Source: JACVRW01 sp963808775
GTDB lineage: Bacteria; Actinomycetota; Thermoleophilia; Solirubrobacterales; Thermoleophilaceae
Length of the DNA stretch: 64,000 nucleotides
Assembly (NCBI GenBank): GCA_963808775.1
Contig: CAWEGR010000006.1
Coordinates: 36,051 to 100,050, forward strand
Reading direction: 5' to 3'
Shown: positions 60,395 through 64,000 of the stretch, in pieces
Numbering within the stretch: position 1 is the first letter of the stretch
How the letters are laid out: each line of letters begins with the position of its first letter
Position numbers and translations under genes: made by a program
Notes under the pieces: model-generated
What the model was told of the DNA's origin: nothing
Database searches by the model: none
The model's input: the letters and a program-made list of their open reading frames with translations, nothing else

Positions 60395-61084
60395 CTAGTT
60401 GAGGCCCGCGTTGCGCAGCATGGCGTCGGCGGCGTCCACGACGTCGATGACGCTCCGTTCGATCACCACGCGCGGACCGAGCGCGAAGCCGCGCGAGATG
60501 CCGGCCCCGCCGACGATCACGCCGACCTCTGAGCGTTCCACCGTGACCGCGCTCACCGCGGCCGGCAGCCGCCCCGCGGCCTCCGCCGACGTCGCGCTGA
60601 AGAGGAACACGTCCGGCGGATGGTCGGCGACGATGGCCGCGAGCGACTCCGTCGGCACGTCGGCGCCGAGCGAGACCACCTCGTAGCCGGCCGAGTCGAG
60701 CAGGTTCCCCGCCATCTCGAGCGCGACCACGTGATGCTCGCCCTCGACCGCCGCGAGCACGGCCCGCCGCCCGGCCCGGTGGCCAGGGAGGCTCGCAAGC
60801 TCATGCGCCAGCACCAGCACCTGGGTGGCGATCCTGGTCGCCAGGTGCTCGTGGGCGACGCTGATTTCCCCGGCGGCCCACATCCGGCCGATACGGTGCA
60901 TGGCCGGCGCCACCACGAACTGGTACAGCTCGGCCTCGCCAAGGTCGAGCTCGAGCGCCTCCTGAGCGAGCTCCTCGGCGGCTCGCGCGTCCCCCGCCAC
61001 GAGGGCGAGGCCAAAGCGCTCCGACAGCGACTCGCCCAACAGACGCTTGCGGAAGTCCTCATGGCCGGATTCCACGACCATCAC
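60395..61084 (-). CDS. B12-binding sensor protein, CarH-like without DNA-binding domain
   Basis: 229 aa from GTG 61084 (an ATG follows immediately). Residues 20-95 form a four-helix bundle with the photoreceptor motif W69 ... E79-H80 (RMWAAGEISVAHEHLATRIA), the spacing known from CarH, where the Trp caps adenosylcobalamin and Glu/His line the site. Residues about 108-225 are a Rossmann-type B12-binding domain: LAAVEGEHHVVALEMAGNLLDSAGYEVVSLGADVPTESLA with His117 in the position of the lower cobalt ligand. There is no MerR domain. It may sense light or cobalamin and act on a partner, perhaps the divergent AfsR-type regulator (98 bases away). Confidence 0.83.
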   Translation of the reverse strand: MMVVESGHEDFRKRLLGESLSERFGLALVAGDARAAEELAQEALELDLGEAELYQFVVAPAMHRIGRMWAAGEISVAHEHLATRIATQVLVLAHELASLPGHRAGRRAVLAAVEGEHHVVALEMAGNLLDSAGYEVVSLGADVPTESLAAIVADHPPDVFLFSATSAEAAGRLPAAVSAVTVERSEVGVIVGGAGISRGFALGPRVVIERSVIDVVDAADAMLRNAGLN

Positions 61085-61133
61085 GGTACGCCGATCGACC
61101 CGCCGCCGCGCCTTGGTAACCGGAATGAGGCGG

Positions 61134-61150
61134 ACGGGTCAAAACGGGTC
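61134..61150. promoter_or_regulatory. Direct heptamer repeats upstream of the AfsR-type gene
   Basis: ACGGGTC occurs twice at 61134-61140 and 61144-61150, 10 bases apart, and GACCCG (the complement) at 61096-61101. SARP/AfsR-type regulators bind direct heptamer repeats spaced by about one helical turn, so this is a candidate autoregulatory site. It lies in the divergent region between the B12-sensor and the AfsR-type gene. Confidence 0.4.
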
Positions 61151-61182
61151 CGTTGCGGCACCACGAAGACGGGGCTACCGTG

Positions 61183-64000
61183 GTGACCAGGTTGGATTTT
61201 CGCTTGCTCGGCCCACTAGAGGTCGTCGGCGACGATGATCTCGGACTCACGATCGGCACAGGACGCCAGCGCGCCCTCTTGGCCCTGCTCGTGCTCAGGT
61301 CCAACGAATTGGTCCCCAGCGAGCGTCTTGTCGAGGAGCTTTGGGGAGAGAATCCTCCTGCTAGCGCTCAGAAGATGCTGCACAACCAGGTTTCGTCGCT
61401 GCGCCAGGCGCTGGGACGAAATGGACGGCTCGAGACGCAGGGGAGCGCGTATCGACTGAACATCCATCCCGGTGAGCTCGACGTGGATCGCTTCGAGCAC
61501 CTGGTCGAGGAGGCGCGCGACCTGGCGGAAACCGACGCGGATGCGGCCGCCGAGATGCTCCGCGAGGCCCTCGCGATGTGGCGCGGGCCGGCGCTCGCCG
61601 ACCTGGCCTACGAGTCGTTCGTCCAGCCGGAGATAGCGCGGCTCGAGGAGCGGCGCTGGGCGGCCTTCGAAGCCCGCGTCGACGCTGACCTCGCGCTCGG
61701 CCGGCATGCGGAGGTCGTCGGAGACCTTGAGGCCGCGGTCGCCGAAGAGCCCCTGCGTGAGCGTCTGCGCGCTCAGCTCATGCTCGCCCTGTATCGCAGC
61801 GGTCGCCAGGCAGAGGCGCTCGACGCCTACCGCGCGGCGCGCCGCACGCTCGTCGACGAGGTCGGCGTCGAGCCCGGCGAGGACCTGCGCGCTCTTCAGG
61901 AAGCGATCCTCGCGCAGGACCCCGCGCTCGCGGTCCCTCCGCGCCCGGAGGAGTTGCCGGCGGCGCTCGACGGGGGTTCGCCGCTCCTCGCCGGACGCGA
62001 TCAGGAGCTCGCCGATCTCGTGGCGCTCCTCGATGAGGCGTGTGAGGGAGACGGTGGCGTCGCGTTCATCGCCGGCCCCAGCGGGATCGGCAAGACACGT
62101 CTCGCGGCCGAGGTTGCTCGCGAGGCGTCGAGCCGCGGCGTGGCCATTCTCTACACGGGCGCGTCCACCACCGCTGGCGACGCGAATGCCGCGGTTGGGC
62201 GCGCTGGGCGGAGCGAGCGTCCGACGCTGCTCATGCTCGACGATGCGGACGGTGCGAATCCCGACCTGCTCATCGAGCAGCCGCGGCAGCTCGACCTCAT
62301 CTCCTCGTGCTCGTACTTCACCGGGAGCCCGAGGCCCCGTCCCCCTTCACCCGCCGCGAGGGTCCTAGATTCGAGCTGGGCGCGCTCGGAGACGAGGCCG
62401 TCGCCGAGATCGCGCGCCTCTACCGGTCGGCGGAGATCGACCCGCTCCCTGTCGAGGCGCTCGCGACCCAGAGCGGAGGCGTGCCCCTCGCCGTGCACCG
62501 CCTGGCAGCCGAGTGGGCGAAGGCGCGCGCCGCGGAGGGCGTCGAGGCGAGCGCGGGCCGCGCGGCCGCCGGGCGGAGCGAGCTGCGCGCGGCGGAGGCC
62601 GACCTCTCCGGAGATCTCCTGGCGCTGCGGACCGCGGACGAGCGCGACCGGCTCTACCGGCGCGAGGAGGCGGCGGCGCCGAGCCCGACGGTGTGCCCGT
62701 TCCCGGGGCTCGCCACCTTCGACACTGCTCACGCCGAGTACTTCTTCGGTCGCGAGCGGCTCGTGGCGGAACTGGTCGCGCGGCTCGTGGGCTCGCCGCT
62801 CCTGGCCGTGATCGGGCCGTCCGGCAGCGGGAAGTCGTCGGCCGTGCGCGCGGGCCTCCTCCCCGCGCTGGCAACGGGCGTGCTGCCCGGCTCTGAGCGT
62901 TGGCCGCAGGCTGTGATGCGCCCCGGCCGGCATCCCCTCGCTGAGCTCGAGCGTTCGCTGGCGCCATGGGCCGAACGGGCGGTGCTCGTGGTCGATCAGT
63001 TCGAGGAGTTGTTCACGCTCTGCCGCGACGAGACCGAGCGGACCCGCTTTCTCGACCTACTCGTCGACCTCGTGGAGAACGGCGACCGCCGCATCCAGGT
63101 GGTGCTGGCGGTGCGTGCGGATTTCTATGGACGCTGCGCGACACACGACCGGCTGGCGCGGCTCGTGGGCGCCAACCAGGTGCTCGTCGGTCCGATGCAG
63201 CGCGAGGAACTCCGGCGGGCAATCGAGGAGCCGGCCGGGCGCGTCGGCCTACGGGTCGAACCCGCCCTCACCGACGCTCTGATCGCCGACGTGATCGACG
63301 AGCCCGGAGGCCTGCCGCTGCTATCGGCCGCATTGGTGGAGCAGTGGCAGGCACGCGACGGACGAGTGATGCGCCACGCGGCCTACGAGCGGACCGGCGG
63401 CGTGCGGGGCGCGGTGGGCCGCCTGGCCGAGCAGATGTACGCGCGCCTGAGCGAGCCGGAGCGCGAGGCCGCCAGGCGAATCCTGTTGCGGCTGGCCGAC
63501 GCCGGTGAGACGGAGTCCGGAGCACTCGTTCGCCGCCTGATGCCGCTCGACGAGATCGATCCGGAGCCGGATGCGGCAACGGCGGCGGCGCTCACGGCCC
63601 TCATTGACAGCCGGCTCGTCACTGTCGAGGAGGAGAGTCTCGAGGTCGCCCACGAGGCACTGTTGCGCGAGTGGCCGCGGCTGCGCGACCTGGCTCGAGG
63701 AGGACGCGGAGGGACGCCGGCTGCACCATCACCTGATTCACGCGGCGCGCGACTGGGATGTCGCCGGCCGCGAGCCGGGCGAGCTGTATCGCGGCGCCCG
63801 CCTGGCCTCGGCGCTCGACTGGAGCACAGACCACGGGGACGACCTCAACGAGCTGGAGCGCGAGTTCCTCGGGGCGAGCCGCGCCGAGCTGGAACACGAG
63901 ACCGAGTCCCAGGTCCGCTCGAACCGCCGCCTGCGCGCGCTACTCGTCGGCCTGGCCGGGCTGCTCCTGGTCGCGCTGGCGGCCGGCGTCGTGGCGCTCA
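61183..64000 (+). CDS. AfsR/SARP-type regulator with two ATPase domains, 3' end outside window (frameshifted)
   Basis: More than 930 aa from GTG 61183 (TTG 61192 or GTG 61180 possible). OmpR-like wing (FRLLGPLEVVGDDDLGLTIGTG) and BTAD domain (ESFVQPEIARLEERRWAAFEARVDADLALGRHAEVV...LRAQLMLALYRSGRQAEALDAY) occupy the first 250 residues. Then a shortened AAA module (AGPSGIGKTRLAAEVAREAS; PTLLMLDDADGANPDLL). After a frame change near 62300 come VLVLHREPEAPSPFTRREG and a second, STAND-type NTPase (CPFPGLATFDTAHAEYFFGRERLVAELV, GPSGSGKSSAVRAGLL, AVLVVDQFEELFTL). After a further shift near 63690 there is a membrane helix (RALLVGLAGLLLVALAAG); family members go on with WD40 repeats. Two NTPases in one SARP are unusual. 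Confidence 0.87.

Overview
This is a very GC-rich bacterial chromosomal window, packed on both strands with GTG and TTG starts next to ATG and with many 4-bp ATGA/GTGA overlaps. The protein content fits a soil-type Actinomycetota, probably class Thermoleophilia (Solirubrobacterales/Gaiellales-like): F420-dependent enzymes (an LLM oxidoreductase and a DDN-type protein), BTAD/AfsR regulators, LuxR-type large ATPases, class III cyclase domains, MMPL and MacB-like exporters, CSLREA and thrombospondin-3 surface proteins. The taxonomic call is inference. I see no rRNA, tRNA, CRISPR array, insertion sequence or prophage.

Layout. 1-4130: end of a patatin-like lipase, an L,D-transpeptidase, and a two-gene secreted/membrane operon. 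4179-5235: three small alpha/beta-barrel-like proteins (DUF4242, ABM-like, GYD). 5414-11091: a coupled catabolic operon with F420 LLM oxidoreductase, dihydropyrimidinase, N-carbamoyl amino acid hydrolase, PaaK-like CoA ligase and enoyl-CoA hydratase. 11107-14015: MFS exporter, MarR and AraC regulators. 14119-17124: YceI and a secreted GH3 beta-glucosidase. 17121-27541: regulators (LuxR-type ATPase, two cyclase-domain proteins, one of them a BTAD-cyclase-AAA giant) and a coupled trio ending in an animal-type haem peroxidase. 27709-34607: repeat-bearing membrane protein, alpha/beta hydrolase, M23 peptidase, MMPL transporter and several small genes. 34729-36774: a coupled DUF4389/VTT/DDN/Rrf2 operon. 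36870-44365: ZIP transporter, two tandem-domain universal stress proteins, flavodoxin, MacB-like ABC pair, MgtE-like transporter. 44430-50090: RTX-type protein, nuclease/phosphatase plus PhoX, and a large Gly-rich CSLREA surface protein. 50087-58102: methyltransferases, a GT2 glycosyltransferase, a thrombospondin-3 protein and two GT-C-like membrane proteins. 58113-64000: NTF2-like, DUF7144, CtaG, a wrecked ankyrin gene, a CarH-like B12 sensor, and an AfsR/STAND regulator cut by the window end.

A caution that affects every reading: more than 25 single-base frame disruptions interrupt otherwise well-conserved genes (for example ABC ATPase, flavodoxin, MMPL, GT-C protein). They are most simply read as uncorrected assembly or sequencing indels, so gene spans below are given across the break and noted. 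The stretch 4891-21386 is free of them.

Points that stand out: a translationally coupled regulator/98-aa protein/haem peroxidase trio; two related dyad elements covering ribosome-binding sites 9.6 kb apart; four convergent gene pairs ending in a shared CTAG; a 24-residue repeat protein; a B12 light-sensor-like protein without a DNA-binding domain, divergent from a SARP gene preceded by heptamer repeats; and a 43-aa gene, 34261-34392, below the usual ORF length cutoff.
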